Shown here one piece after another: positions 7,763 to 16,798 of a stretch of DNA of 64,000 bases. The notes under the pieces were generated by a model. The model was given only the letters and a program-made list of their open reading frames with translations, was not told the origin of the DNA and searched no databases. The stretch is from Paraburkholderia fungorum. Lineage in GTDB: Bacteria; Pseudomonadota; Gammaproteobacteria; Burkholderiales; Burkholderiaceae. The stretch spans positions 1,488,001 to 1,552,000 of the forward strand of contig NZ_FNKP01000002.1 of NCBI RefSeq assembly GCF_900099835.1. The letters run 5' to 3'. Every line of letters begins with the position of its first letter. Positions within the stretch are counted from its first letter, which is position 1. Made by a program: the position numbers and the translations under genes.

Positions 7763-9607
7763 GTGAAACGCGCTGCCGCGCGACCGCTGCTGTGGCTGGC
7801 GGCGCTCCTCGCTGTCTATCTGTGCGCTCCGTTTATCGCGAGCGTGCCGCAACTCGGCACCGCCGACTGGGCGAACGTCGACTGGCGCGCGACGTGGTCG
7901 GCGGTCGGGGTATCGGCTGCGAGCGCGACGGTCGCGTCGTTCGTGATTCTGCTCGGCGGTGTGCCGCTCGGCTATTTCCTCGCGCGCTCGAACTCGCGGA
8001 AGATGGCGCTGCTCGGCTTCGTCGTGCAGTTGCCGCTTGCGCTACCGCCGCTGACCAGCGGCGTGCTGCTGCTGTTTCTGCTGGGACCGTATAGCTGGAT
8101 TGGACGCCTCACCGGCGGCATGTTGACGGACTCGTTCGCGGGCATCGTGCTCGCGGAAGTCTTCGTGGCCGCGCCGTTTCTGATCATCGCCGCGAAGTCC
8201 GCGTTCGCCGCCGTCGATCCGGTTCTCGACGACGTCGCCGCCACGCTCGGCCATCACGCGAACAGCCGCTTCTTTCGCGTGATGCTGCCGGTGGCGTGGC
8301 CCGCGATCCGCGCCGGACTCGCGCTCGCGTGGCTGCGCGCGTTCGGCGAATTCGGCGCGACGGTGATGGTCGCCTATCACCCGTATTCGTTGCCGGTCTA
8401 TACCTACGTGGTATTCGGCGGCCAGGGGCTGCCGGCGATGATGCCGCTGCTGCTGCCCACGCTGGCGATCGCCATTGTGTGCGCGGCGTTGTCGATTTAC
8501 AGCTTGCGGCAAAAATCGGGCTCCGCCGACCTCACCGAAAACGGCGATGACGCGCTCGACGCGGCACGTTCCGCCGACCTCACCGCGAGCCGCGGCGACA
8601 CCAGCGATCTGCGTCTCGCCTTTCACTTGCGCCGTCAATTGGGCGCATTCGACCTCGACCTTGCGTGGTCGCCCGCGACGCGACGCCTTGCGATCATCGG
8701 CCCGTCCGGCTCGGGAAAATCGTTGGCGCTGCGGCTGATCGCGGGCCTCGAATCGAATGAAGCGTGCCATGTGCGGCTAGGCCCGACCGACCTGCACACG
8801 CTGCCGCCAGAGCGTCGGCAAATCGGCTATATGCCGCAGGATTACGGGCTGTTCCCGCATATGAACGTCGCGCGGCAACTCGCTTTTCCCGCCGATGCCG
8901 ACCCCGCCAGTGCACGTTACTGGCTCGATCACCTGGGCCTTTCGCCACTTGTCGCACGCTTGCCGCATCAGTTGTCGTTCGGTCAGCGGCAACGGGTTGC
9001 GCTTGCGCGCGCGTTGACGCGTCACAGCGAACTGCTGCTATTCGACGAGCCGTTCGCCGCGCTGGATACGCCACGGCGACGTCTGTTGCAGCAATCGCTC
9101 AGAGCGTTGCAGCGCGAGATTTCGGCGGTGACGATCATCGTCACGCACGATCCCGACGAGGCCGCGTTGCTCGCCGACGAAGTGCTGGTCGTCGAGCAAG
9201 GCCGTGTGTTGCAGGCAGGCGCAATCGATGCGGTATTCGAGCGCCCGGCGTCGATGCGGGTCGCTGCGCTGCTCGGTCTTCACAACGTTGGCGAAGGCTC
9301 GATCAGCGCGAATGGACAGGTTGAACTCGCGCGCGGCTTGACGATCGGCGCGGCAGAAAGCGAACCCGCACTCGGTGAAGGAGAGAAAGTGATGTGGCGC
9401 GTGTCATCGCGCGCGCTTCGGATTACACCGGACGGTGCTCACGCAGGCCACGTCGATTCAGTCGAATTGCGCCGTGGCGAGCGCTATGTCCGCTTGAATA
9501 TCGCCGGAATCCGTTTCGATCTTGCCAGCGAGGACAGCCGTTTGCGCGAGGGTTCGGCGTGCCGGATCGATATCGATCCGGCAGGCGTAGCGGTATGGGC
9601 GATGTGA
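7763..9607 (+). CDS. Fused ABC permease-ATPase for molybdate/tungstate
   Basis: 614 residues from GTG 7763. Residues ~1-250 are a ModB-type permease with several membrane spans and the EAA-like loop LDDVAATLGHHANSRFFRVMLPVAWPAIRAG. After a short polar linker (~250-285), residues ~290-500 are the ATPase: Walker A GPSGSGKS near 313, Q-loop QDYGLFPHMNV, signature LSFGQRQRVALARAL near 401, Walker B LLLFDEP near 424 and the H-loop THDPDEA. The last ~100 residues are a TOBE-like domain. ModB and ModC are usually separate polypeptides, and here they are one. The TOBE part could be the molybdate-sensing element that the short ModE lacks. Confidence 0.9.
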   Translation: MKRAAARPLLWLAALLAVYLCAPFIASVPQLGTADWANVDWRATWSAVGVSAASATVASFVILLGGVPLGYFLARSNSRKMALLGFVVQLPLALPPLTSGVLLLFLLGPYSWIGRLTGGMLTDSFAGIVLAEVFVAAPFLIIAAKSAFAAVDPVLDDVAATLGHHANSRFFRVMLPVAWPAIRAGLALAWLRAFGEFGATVMVAYHPYSLPVYTYVVFGGQGLPAMMPLLLPTLAIAIVCAALSIYSLRQKSGSADLTENGDDALDAARSADLTASRGDTSDLRLAFHLRRQLGAFDLDLAWSPATRRLAIIGPSGSGKSLALRLIAGLESNEACHVRLGPTDLHTLPPERRQIGYMPQDYGLFPHMNVARQLAFPADADPASARYWLDHLGLSPLVARLPHQLSFGQRQRVALARALTRHSELLLFDEPFAALDTPRRRLLQQSLRALQREISAVTIIVTHDPDEAALLADEVLVVEQGRVLQAGAIDAVFERPASMRVAALLGLHNVGEGSISANGQVELARGLTIGAAESEPALGEGEKVMWRVSSRALRITPDGAHAGHVDSVELRRGERYVRLNIAGIRFDLASEDSRLREGSACRIDIDPAGVAVWAM

Positions 9608-9629
9608 ACGGTTGAAGGAAGCCTTCGGA

Positions 9630-11090
9630 TCAGGCTTCGCCCGCGTGCGCCCTGCTTCTGATCTCGGCTAGCGACATATCGACCAGCAGCTTGCCGGAAT
9701 CGAACACCGTCACCAGCGCATCTTCCCAGTCGGCTTCGAGCGTATCGGCGTCCCACGCGAGCGGCAGTGTCGCGGTTCGGTAGTCGCCCGTGCGGCGATT
9801 TTTGAGCAATGTCAGGCGCCCTTTCATCGACCGCTTCCCGGCATCGGTGACCGGGTCTTTGCGAACGTCGTGCCATTCGTCGCCGAGACGGATCGCCGAG
9901 CATTTCATCGCAAAGCGCTGCGTGTCGCGGTTGATCTGCTGCAACAGCGCGCCGCCCATGCCGAACACGATGTTGTCGGCGGCGAAACCGGCTTCGTCCA
10001 TCGCGGCGAGAATCGCCTCGATCGAGTCGGGATTCACGCCGTCGCCCTGAATCACGCGCACGTTGTTGAGTACCCGCCGCCCTTTGCCGTTGAGCGCCGA
10101 ACCGAACGACGCGTCCAGTTCTCGCAGCGTCTGCAACACGATGGTCAACGGATCGCCCGAATCGGGGCGAATCACGAGCATGCCGCCCGAGTCGATCACG
10201 GCCTGCTTCAACTCCGTGCCCCACACTTTCAACGCGGCGAACAGGTCGTACGAATCGGACACCACGGAGACGATCGCGCCCGGCTTGCCGAAGCGCGCGA
10301 TCATGTTGCGGAACGCGTCGGTCTCGCGCTCGCGGCCCCACGACGTGATCGTGCTGTGCTCGGCAGCGGGCACGGAAAAAGCCGCCATCGTGTCGTTGTA
10401 ATAGTGGTTCGCCGCTGCAACGCCGAGCACCGTGTCGGAGCCCATGAAGCTGACCAGATGCGCCGCGCCGCCAATCGCCGCCGACTCCGCGCTCGACACG
10501 CCGCGCGCGCCGAAGTCATGCAGTTTGAACGGCAGTTGCGTGAGATCGTCGCTGCTTTTCTGCAGCGCCGCGCGGATCGTCCCGCGCAAATGCCAGCTTT
10601 GCGTCGCCACCGTGATCGGGTACCACACGCGCAACAGCATGGTCTCGAGATACGACGCGAGCCAGAACACTTGCGGGTCGTCGCATTCGACGGTGACCAG
10701 CACGTTGTGCGTCGGTACGACCAAACCTTCCGGCACCGCGCGAATCCGCACCGGCAAATAGCCGCCGTACTGATCGACGATATGACGCCAGCCCGCTTCG
10801 TTGAACGGCTCGCCATGCGCGGTGAAAAATGCTTTGGCCTGATCGATCATGGCCGGCGTGATGGGCCGGCATAGATATTCCTTCAGCAGCATCTGCAAAC
10901 CGAAAAACAGCGTGCGGTCGTAGCGGCCGCCGCGCGACTCGATGTATGAAAACATCGCCGACGCCTCGGGCGGATATTGCAGATAGTGCGAGGCCTTATA
11001 CGAATCCGTATTGAGAATGGGATTGGACAGGATCGACGCGATGTCGTTGAGTCCGCTGACGGCGTTTTGCATGGACGGTGCTGCGCTCAC
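9630..11090 (-). CDS. nadV: Nicotinamide phosphoribosyltransferase (NadV/NAMPT type)
   Basis: 486 residues, usual NAMPT length. It makes nicotinamide mononucleotide from nicotinamide and PRPP in NAD salvage. Diagnostic stretches are NTDSYKASHYLQYP near the N terminus, FKLHDFGARGVSSAESAAIGG (the Asp of HDFG favours nicotinamide over nicotinate), SVPAAEHSTITSWGRE with the catalytic-loop His, SDSYD, VIRPDSGDP for PRPP phosphate binding and FGMGGALLQQ. Start at 11090 (MSAAPSMQ), with ATG 11072 as alternative. It is convergent with the transporter operon, leaving 22 bp between stops. No NAD-pathway neighbours are seen. Confidence 0.92.
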   Translation of the reverse strand: MSAAPSMQNAVSGLNDIASILSNPILNTDSYKASHYLQYPPEASAMFSYIESRGGRYDRTLFFGLQMLLKEYLCRPITPAMIDQAKAFFTAHGEPFNEAGWRHIVDQYGGYLPVRIRAVPEGLVVPTHNVLVTVECDDPQVFWLASYLETMLLRVWYPITVATQSWHLRGTIRAALQKSSDDLTQLPFKLHDFGARGVSSAESAAIGGAAHLVSFMGSDTVLGVAAANHYYNDTMAAFSVPAAEHSTITSWGRERETDAFRNMIARFGKPGAIVSVVSDSYDLFAALKVWGTELKQAVIDSGGMLVIRPDSGDPLTIVLQTLRELDASFGSALNGKGRRVLNNVRVIQGDGVNPDSIEAILAAMDEAGFAADNIVFGMGGALLQQINRDTQRFAMKCSAIRLGDEWHDVRKDPVTDAGKRSMKGRLTLLKNRRTGDYRTATLPLAWDADTLEADWEDALVTVFDSGKLLVDMSLAEIRSRAHAGEA

Positions 11091-11223
11091 GTAAGTCTCT
11101 CGAAGAATAGCCGGTGAGTATCCGGCGAGTAACCGGACGGGTCAGGCTTTTTAACATACACCATCCATCATGGCTGACGTCGACGCGTCGACTACCCGAT
11201 CGGAACCGGGCCGTCGCGGCTCG

Positions 11224-11967
11224 TCAAAACACGCCCGGAATCACCCGGAAGCGCACTTTCCTTCGATAAGCGCAGTAGCTTTCGTCATCCGACAGAAGCC
11301 GCTCCTCGCGCACGATGCGCCCGATCTGCAACGCGAACTGGCAGCCGTAGACAATCATGTTTTGCACGCCAAAGTTCACCAGCAGAAATCCGACATCGGT
11401 GAGGAAATAGCCAAGATACATCGGGTGCCGGATAAAGCGGTACGCGCCGCGCGACACCACGCCGCGATTGGCCGGCAAAATTCCGAACGATCTGCGCAGC
11501 GACATCTTCGCGAACAGCTCCCAGAAAATCCCGAGCAGTTGCAGCGCGGCACCGACCGCTTCGGGAATCAGTTGAACGCCGGGCGAAAGCCGCACCGCGA
11601 GAAAATAGAATGTGCCGCCGATCGAGCAGATCAACGCAAACGGCGTCCAGTCGCGTCTGATCGGCACACGTGCGAACAGCGCGAGACCCATCGACATGAA
11701 CACGCCGACTACCAGCAGCAGCAAAGTGATCCGCGTGGGGTCGGCGTGCCACCGCCTGACCGCAGCGTAGGCGAACAGGGCCAGCATCAACGCCGCACCG
11801 AGACGCGCGAGAATTTCGATCGACGCCTCGCGCCAGCCGACAGATCCGGGCGACACTTCTTCGCTAACTTTGTGGATTGGCACAGCAGATGTTTCGCCCC
11901 TGCTCTCTGCCTCGGCGGATGAGCGGCGTTCGCCGTCCGGTTGCGCGGGCGGATTGGTCCTGGTCAT
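11224..11967 (-). CDS. Isoprenylcysteine carboxyl methyltransferase-like membrane protein
   Basis: 247 residues with a ~40-residue polar N-terminal tail and about five hydrophobic spans. The C-terminal third has the family signature: GAYRFIRHPMYLGYFLTDVGFLL (the RHPxYxG motif that binds S-adenosylmethionine) and REERLLSDDESYCAYRRKVRFRVIPG, with the E-E/E-R pair near the end. Bacterial members are mostly of unknown substrate and methylate lipids or small molecules rather than prenylated proteins. The gene stands alone. Confidence 0.82.
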   Translation of the reverse strand: MTRTNPPAQPDGERRSSAEAESRGETSAVPIHKVSEEVSPGSVGWREASIEILARLGAALMLALFAYAAVRRWHADPTRITLLLLVVGVFMSMGLALFARVPIRRDWTPFALICSIGGTFYFLAVRLSPGVQLIPEAVGAALQLLGIFWELFAKMSLRRSFGILPANRGVVSRGAYRFIRHPMYLGYFLTDVGFLLVNFGVQNMIVYGCQFALQIGRIVREERLLSDDESYCAYRRKVRFRVIPGVF

Positions 11968-12133
11968 TGAAGACTCGCTTTTTCGATGCGAATTATTGTT
12001 TTTCCGGCCGCATCAGGGCAGCCGGACTCTCAGAATTCGCAGCGTAGCAGTCGGATCAGATCACTGTCCACAGCCGCCGGAGCAAGCCCGGCGTGAATGA
12101 ATCGGCGCCTGATCACGCGTCGTCTTTAGAGGC

Positions 12134-13339
12134 TCAAACCCCAGGCTTCAGTTGTGGCGGCAAATTCGGCCACGTCGCCAGCAGCCGGCTCAGCATGCTG
12201 CCTTTGCGACGTTCGATCACCACCGGCCACAGCATGTCGCCGAGCAGACGGATGCCCTGCGCCAGTGCGCTGTCCCGCGCCGACGTCACGAGCGGCACGC
12301 CACGGCTCAGCGCATCGTTGACCTGGCGGTCGTCGCGCGGAAGCTGGTGCGCGACCTTCGCGCCGAGCGTCTTTTCGAGCGTCTGCAGATTGATCTGCGC
12401 GTTCTTGTCGTATTGATTCACCACCACGCGCACCTTGCTCGCCGGATAGCCCAACTCCCGGAAAATATCGAGCATGCGCCGCCCGCCGTGCATATAAAGC
12501 AGGTTTTGCCGCACGACCATGCAAATCGCATCGCTGTGATCGAGCGCGTGAATGGTCAGCGGATTCAGGCTCTGGCCGACGTCGATCAGCACCGCGTCGT
12601 ATCGGTCGCGCACCAGCGTCAGAATCTGCTCGAATTGCGCGGGCAGCAGCCCGGCGGCCTTGAGCGGATCGCCCGCCCCTGCCAGCACGTCGAGATTCGG
12701 ATGAACGTGCATCACGCAAGAGTCGAGCAGCGCGGCGTCGAGGCGCTCGACTTTCGAGCACAGATCAGCGAGCGTCGCGGGCGGCGGCTTGTCGGCCATC
12801 AACAGGCTGGCATCGCCGAATTGCTGGCTCAGGTCGATCAGCAATACGCGCCGGTCGCGCTGTGCGGCCAGCGAACAGGCCAGATTGACCGCGATCAGCG
12901 TCGTGCCGCTGCCGCCCTTGCTCGACGCCAGCGACACAATCCGGCCTGCGCGGCGCCCGGGTGCATTCTTCTTCGCGTCGATCTGGATCATCGCGTTGGA
13001 GATCGCCTGCGAATCGAGCGGCCACGACAGCACGTGCCGTACGCCAACGCGCATCGCCGCGCCGAGCAACGCGGTGGACGGCGACGGCGTCACCAGCACG
13101 CAGTGCAGCGACGGCGAACAGGCCAGCGCTTCTTCCACGCCGTCCAGTTCGCGTGCGTTCATTTCGTCGTCATCGATGATCAGAAGATCGGCGCTTTTGA
13201 TGGCGCGTGCATGCGCGCGCATCTGCTGCGCGCTGCCGTAGGCCGTGCGCAGCCGGTAGCGCACACCGCTCTCTTCAAGACGCGCGACGATGAGTTGCGC
13301 GTGTTCGATGCTCGCGGAAATCAGGAAAATGGCGATCAT
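12134..13339 (-). CDS. TadZ/CpaE-type pilus assembly ATPase
   Basis: 401 residues, start ATG 13339 with GGAG six to ten bases upstream. Residues 1-130 are a receiver-like domain (IAIFLISAS, ADLLIIDDDEMNARELDGVEEAL, HCVLVTPSPSTALLGAAMRVGVRHVLSWPL). Residues ~135-390 are a ParA/MinD-type ATPase with deviant Walker A SLASSKGGSGTT, RVLLIDLSQQFGDASLL and DAVLIDVGQSLNPLT. Such proteins set the polar position of Tad (Flp) pili or similar secretion machines. No tadA, tadB, tadC, rcpA or flp gene is nearby, so this copy is an orphan paired only with the small gene upstream. Confidence 0.87.
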   Translation of the reverse strand: MIAIFLISASIEHAQLIVARLEESGVRYRLRTAYGSAQQMRAHARAIKSADLLIIDDDEMNARELDGVEEALACSPSLHCVLVTPSPSTALLGAAMRVGVRHVLSWPLDSQAISNAMIQIDAKKNAPGRRAGRIVSLASSKGGSGTTLIAVNLACSLAAQRDRRVLLIDLSQQFGDASLLMADKPPPATLADLCSKVERLDAALLDSCVMHVHPNLDVLAGAGDPLKAAGLLPAQFEQILTLVRDRYDAVLIDVGQSLNPLTIHALDHSDAICMVVRQNLLYMHGGRRMLDIFRELGYPASKVRVVVNQYDKNAQINLQTLEKTLGAKVAHQLPRDDRQVNDALSRGVPLVTSARDSALAQGIRLLGDMLWPVVIERRKGSMLSRLLATWPNLPPQLKPGV

Positions 13340-13410
13340 GTCAGGTCTCCGCCGGGCTGAAACCGCCCGCTTGGCGAGGCCACGTCGACTGCGGCCGACG
13401 CTTGCGTGAG

Positions 13411-13737
13411 TTATTCGTCGAAATCGGCGGGATTGTTCCAGCCACCGCGTTCGTCGTTGCGTGTGTTGTTACGGTCGTCGTTGCGTTCCTGCTGGACCGG
13501 CATGTCGTACCGATACGCCGTGTCGCGAAGCACTTCGCGCTGAAGTTCCGCCTGCGCCTTGCGCTTGATCTCCTGCGCGATGACCAGCGTGGTCAGATCC
13601 ACCGGCGGCGCAGCAAAAAGTCGCCGTGACGCGCCGACATGCGGCCGGTAGGAGAGCCCGCTATTACCGTTGAAACTCAGTCGATCCAACGCGCCGATGG
13701 CGCTGCCGGCTTCACTGGTTCTGTTAGTTCTGTTCAT
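13411..13737 (-). CDS. Small hypothetical protein upstream of tadZ
   Basis: 108 residues from the ATG at 13737, chosen because a GGGGGG ribosome site lies five bases upstream. The sequence begins MNRTNRTSEAGSAIGALDRLSFNGNSGLSYRPH and has a helical middle (LTTLVIAQEIKRKAQAELQREVLRDTAYRYDMPVQQERN) and an Asn/Asp/Arg-rich tail. No membrane span or known domain is present. It is 71 bp ahead of the TadZ-type gene on the same strand and probably shares its transcript. Confidence 0.65.
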   Translation of the reverse strand: MNRTNRTSEAGSAIGALDRLSFNGNSGLSYRPHVGASRRLFAAPPVDLTTLVIAQEIKRKAQAELQREVLRDTAYRYDMPVQQERNDDRNNTRNDERGGWNNPADFDE

Positions 13738-15128
13738 GACACCCCCCAAAAGATGAGTCCTGACCCTGCCGGGCCACGTCCAGGCGGCCGTGCCCGTGTG
13801 AATCCACGGACACGGCTCCCAGTTCACCTCGTATTTGCGCTTCTCTATGGAAGCTATGGCCTGGTTCTCCCCGCTTCTTCGCGCCGGCCGGTCCTGATCC
13901 GAGCGCTGAGCTTTCCCCGTCCGGCGCGTTGCCCGCCAACTGCGCGGACGGCGCCTGTCGTTATTACGCGTTATCGCTATTCACTTCGTCACCGTCCTTA
14001 AACGACGGAAAAATGGCGATTTAACGCTTTACATCGTCCAGCCGCGAATGATCGAAAATTTTTTACCGATCATTCGTGCCGTTTTATTCGACATTCTTTT
14101 TAAGTTGGCCCCGCCGCTTCCTCGCAAGACACATTGGCCTCCCGACCGTGCTTACGACATCCCGCGAATATCTATCGAATCTCCGTGCATTGAATTTCAT
14201 GCATCGGATTCCGTGTTGGCCGCCGGTATGTTTCCCCGTATTACCCCGTGCTGTGGACCGGTCGGCAAACGCATCCGCTGTGAATCTCTTATTGCAACGG
14301 CTATGCCATGCGGCGCAAAACCTTATCCACCGTAAGCCTGGTTACGCCAGAGAGTTAAATCAGTCGATTGACGCCGCGCTTTGATTCGTCCGTGAGACGT
14401 GATCGCATCCGCCTTTAGCGCGCCGCAACATAAACGGGTGCTGCGCGTGCGGGCGGTGTAATCGACCGTCATCCCACTGGCTATGGATTACGCTGGGGCC
14501 AGGTCAAATGTGCCGGTGCTTGCGGATATCCGATAGCGCTTGCAAGGACGTGCCCAAGATGTCGCAAGCTTGAGACAAGCTGAATCGCAAGCGCCTTTAG
14601 ACCGTCGCGATAATCCCGATTGAAATGCAAAACTATGTGGGATGCCCCGCATAAAAGGCTTGACGGGTTATTTTTAAACGAAATGCGCTGTATCATTCCG
14701 CGGCAATCCAGATCGCATTCATGACTCTTTGTATGGCGCTTCATGGCGCTTTCGCTTATCTTTAGACCATGCGCCAATTAGAGCGTATTACCAGGCCTTA
14801 GAGGCAGAAGCGATTGCCGTGATTCGGGGATGAAAAAGTCTGGCGGTTTCAGTCATGAACACTCTTCCGCTATCCGTCCATGTTGTAGCAAGCCGCGCGT
14901 CGCGCGGCCCGCTCCATGCCTCCGCTTTCCTGCTATCGTGAATGCGCCGCGTGTTCAGGAACGGCAGTCGCCGTGAGGCCTGAACACCGTGGCTTTGTGT
15001 CAGGCCCGCGAGGCCCGGTTCCGTGCAAATGGACCCGAGCCTGGTTGGCCGAAGGTCGGCGTTGCCTGCCGGTATGTTGAGTATGTCGAACTTGCAGTCC
15101 TGAGAGCAGCACCGAACCCGGGGGTTAC
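13738..15128. other. 1.4-kb intergenic region between tadZ unit and VpsR-type activator
   Basis: No convincing gene is seen. Short open frames at 14048-14335 (+) and 14481-14777 (-) lack ribosome sites and recognisable sequence. The part 13,980-14,780 is clearly richer in A+T than the flanking genes, with T-runs, which fits a long regulatory region. It contains one strong inverted repeat, listed separately. A small RNA could be hidden here but I see no proof. Confidence 0.6.
14045..14076. promoter_or_regulatory. Perfect 10-bp inverted repeat
   Basis: CGAATGATCG (14045-14054) and CGATCATTCG (14067-14076) are exact reverse complements separated by 12 A/T-rich bases that include TTTTTT. The arms are long enough to be an operator for a dimeric regulator. 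As RNA the stem would carry its T-run in the loop, so it is not a normal terminator. Confidence 0.6.
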
Positions 15129-16571
15129 ATGACTACGATTTGCACGCCTGTCGACGCGGAACGCACCGTTCTGTACGTGTCGAGCTCGCCCGATCAGAAA
15201 CTCGCCGACTTTCTGGCAGCCTCCGGGTGGCAAGCCGTGCATGCAAAAAGCACGGCGGTCGCCGAACGCATGCTCGAGCGCGGCAACATCAAGGTCGGCC
15301 TCGTCGAACTTCCCGGCGACTGCACGTCGCAACATCTGTCCGCGCTTGCGTCGTGCATGCGGCGCGTCGAAACCAACTGGGTCGCGCAGATCGTGCCGGG
15401 CCAGGCGGAAAACGAACTGGTCAGCCGTTTCATTCTCGATTACTGCTTCGACTTCGTTACCCGGCCATGGCTGAACGAGCGGCTCGTGTTCGCGCTCGGT
15501 CACGCACACGGGCTGTCGAGCTTGCGCCAGGCTCCGCCCGTCGCGCCGGAACCGTCGCTCGGACGGCACGGCATGGTCGGCCAGTGCGAGGCGATGCAGC
15601 AGCTTTACCGGCGTATCGACAAATGCGGCGTGACCGACGCGCCGGTGTTCGTCGCCGGCGAATCGGGCACGGGCAAGGAACTGACCGCGCGCGCGATTCA
15701 CGAGCGCTCGCCGCGCGCCGGCCGCACTTTCGTCGCAATCAATTGCGCGGCGATTCCGCCGAGCCTGCTGCAAGCCGAACTGTTCGGCCATGAGCGCGGT
15801 GCGTTTACCGGCGCGTTGCAACGCAAGATTGGCCGAATCGAAAGCGCGCACGAAGGCACCCTTTTTCTCGATGAAATCGGCGACATGCCGCACGAGTGCC
15901 AGGCCGTTCTGCTGCGCTTTTTGCAGGAAGGCACGATCGAGCGTCTCGGCGGCAACGGGCCGATCAAGGTCGACGTGCGGGTCATTTCGGCGACTCACGT
16001 CGATCTGGATAAAGCGGTCGAAGACGGACGCTTCCGCTCCGACCTGTATCACCGGCTCTGCGTGCTGAGGCTGGTCGAGCCGCCGTTGCGCGAGCGCGGC
16101 GGCGACATCAAGCTGCTCGCCAACTATGCGCTGAGCATGTACAAACAGGACGGCGCGCGCAAACTGCGCGGGCTGTCGAGCGACGCGATCGTCGCCATGT
16201 CGAATTACCCGTGGCCGGGCAACGTGCGCGAGCTGATCAATTGCGTGCGGCGCGCGGTGGTGATGAGCGAGGGCCGCTTCATTACCGCGAGCGACCTCGG
16301 CTTACCGGAGACCGATCACGGGCCGGCGGTGACGCTGGCGGAAATCCGCAGCAAGGCCGAAAAGGACGCGATCGAAAACGCGTTGCAGCGGCACGGCTAC
16401 AAGCTGTCCGAGGCAGCGGCGGAGCTGGGCATTTCGCGCGCCACGCTGTACCGGCTGATGCACGCGAACCGGCTGCATCAGGAACCGGCGGCGGCCGCGC
16501 GCGCGTCGAGCGCCAGCGGCGGCACCGATTCCGATGACGAGGCGGAGCAGCAGGCGTCGTCGGTGGTGTAA
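15129..16571 (+). CDS. VpsR-type sigma-54-dependent transcriptional activator
   Basis: 480 residues, ATG after GGGGG. Residues ~10-135 are a VpsR-like N-terminal domain resembling a receiver (VLYVSSSPDQKLADFLAASGWQAVHAKS...) without the usual phosphorylation pocket being obvious. Residues ~150-385 are the AAA+ domain: Walker A GESGTGKE near 177-184, GAFTGA near 224-229 (contact with sigma-54), TLFLDEIGDMP as Walker B and an R-finger region RFRSDLYHRL. Residues ~400-460 are a Fis-type HTH (LSEAAAELGISRATLYRLM). VpsR relatives bind c-di-GMP and control exopolysaccharide and biofilm. The link to the tadZ gene across the gap is by position only. Confidence 0.9.
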   Translation: MTTICTPVDAERTVLYVSSSPDQKLADFLAASGWQAVHAKSTAVAERMLERGNIKVGLVELPGDCTSQHLSALASCMRRVETNWVAQIVPGQAENELVSRFILDYCFDFVTRPWLNERLVFALGHAHGLSSLRQAPPVAPEPSLGRHGMVGQCEAMQQLYRRIDKCGVTDAPVFVAGESGTGKELTARAIHERSPRAGRTFVAINCAAIPPSLLQAELFGHERGAFTGALQRKIGRIESAHEGTLFLDEIGDMPHECQAVLLRFLQEGTIERLGGNGPIKVDVRVISATHVDLDKAVEDGRFRSDLYHRLCVLRLVEPPLRERGGDIKLLANYALSMYKQDGARKLRGLSSDAIVAMSNYPWPGNVRELINCVRRAVVMSEGRFITASDLGLPETDHGPAVTLAEIRSKAEKDAIENALQRHGYKLSEAAAELGISRATLYRLMHANRLHQEPAAAARASSASGGTDSDDEAEQQASSVV

Positions 16572-16798
16572 GTGGGATTGGGGGCGTGGTCACTAAGGCA
16601 AGTGCGGTGAGCGATCGGTAGTTTGCTGTGAGCCGATGCGTGGGGTGGTGGCGTGGAAGCGGTTTCGCAGTGCGTGGCCGCCGGCACTCCCCAATCAGCC
16701 CCGTCCAGCCCGGCGTCACTCGCGCCTGCAAACCACCTCCGGCGCTACCCGCCCGAGCGGCCCCGCCACCATCCTGAAAGCCCTTCAGCCGTAACGGA

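Noticed and set aside
9619..9638. GAAGCC/GGCTTC hairpin between the transporter and nadV genes as a two-way terminator
   Set aside because: Only six pairs, no T-run, and the stem runs into the nadV stop region.
14048..14777. Short open frames in the 1.4-kb gap beside tadZ
   Set aside because: No ribosome site, odd composition and no recognisable motif. One of them begins inside the inverted repeat.
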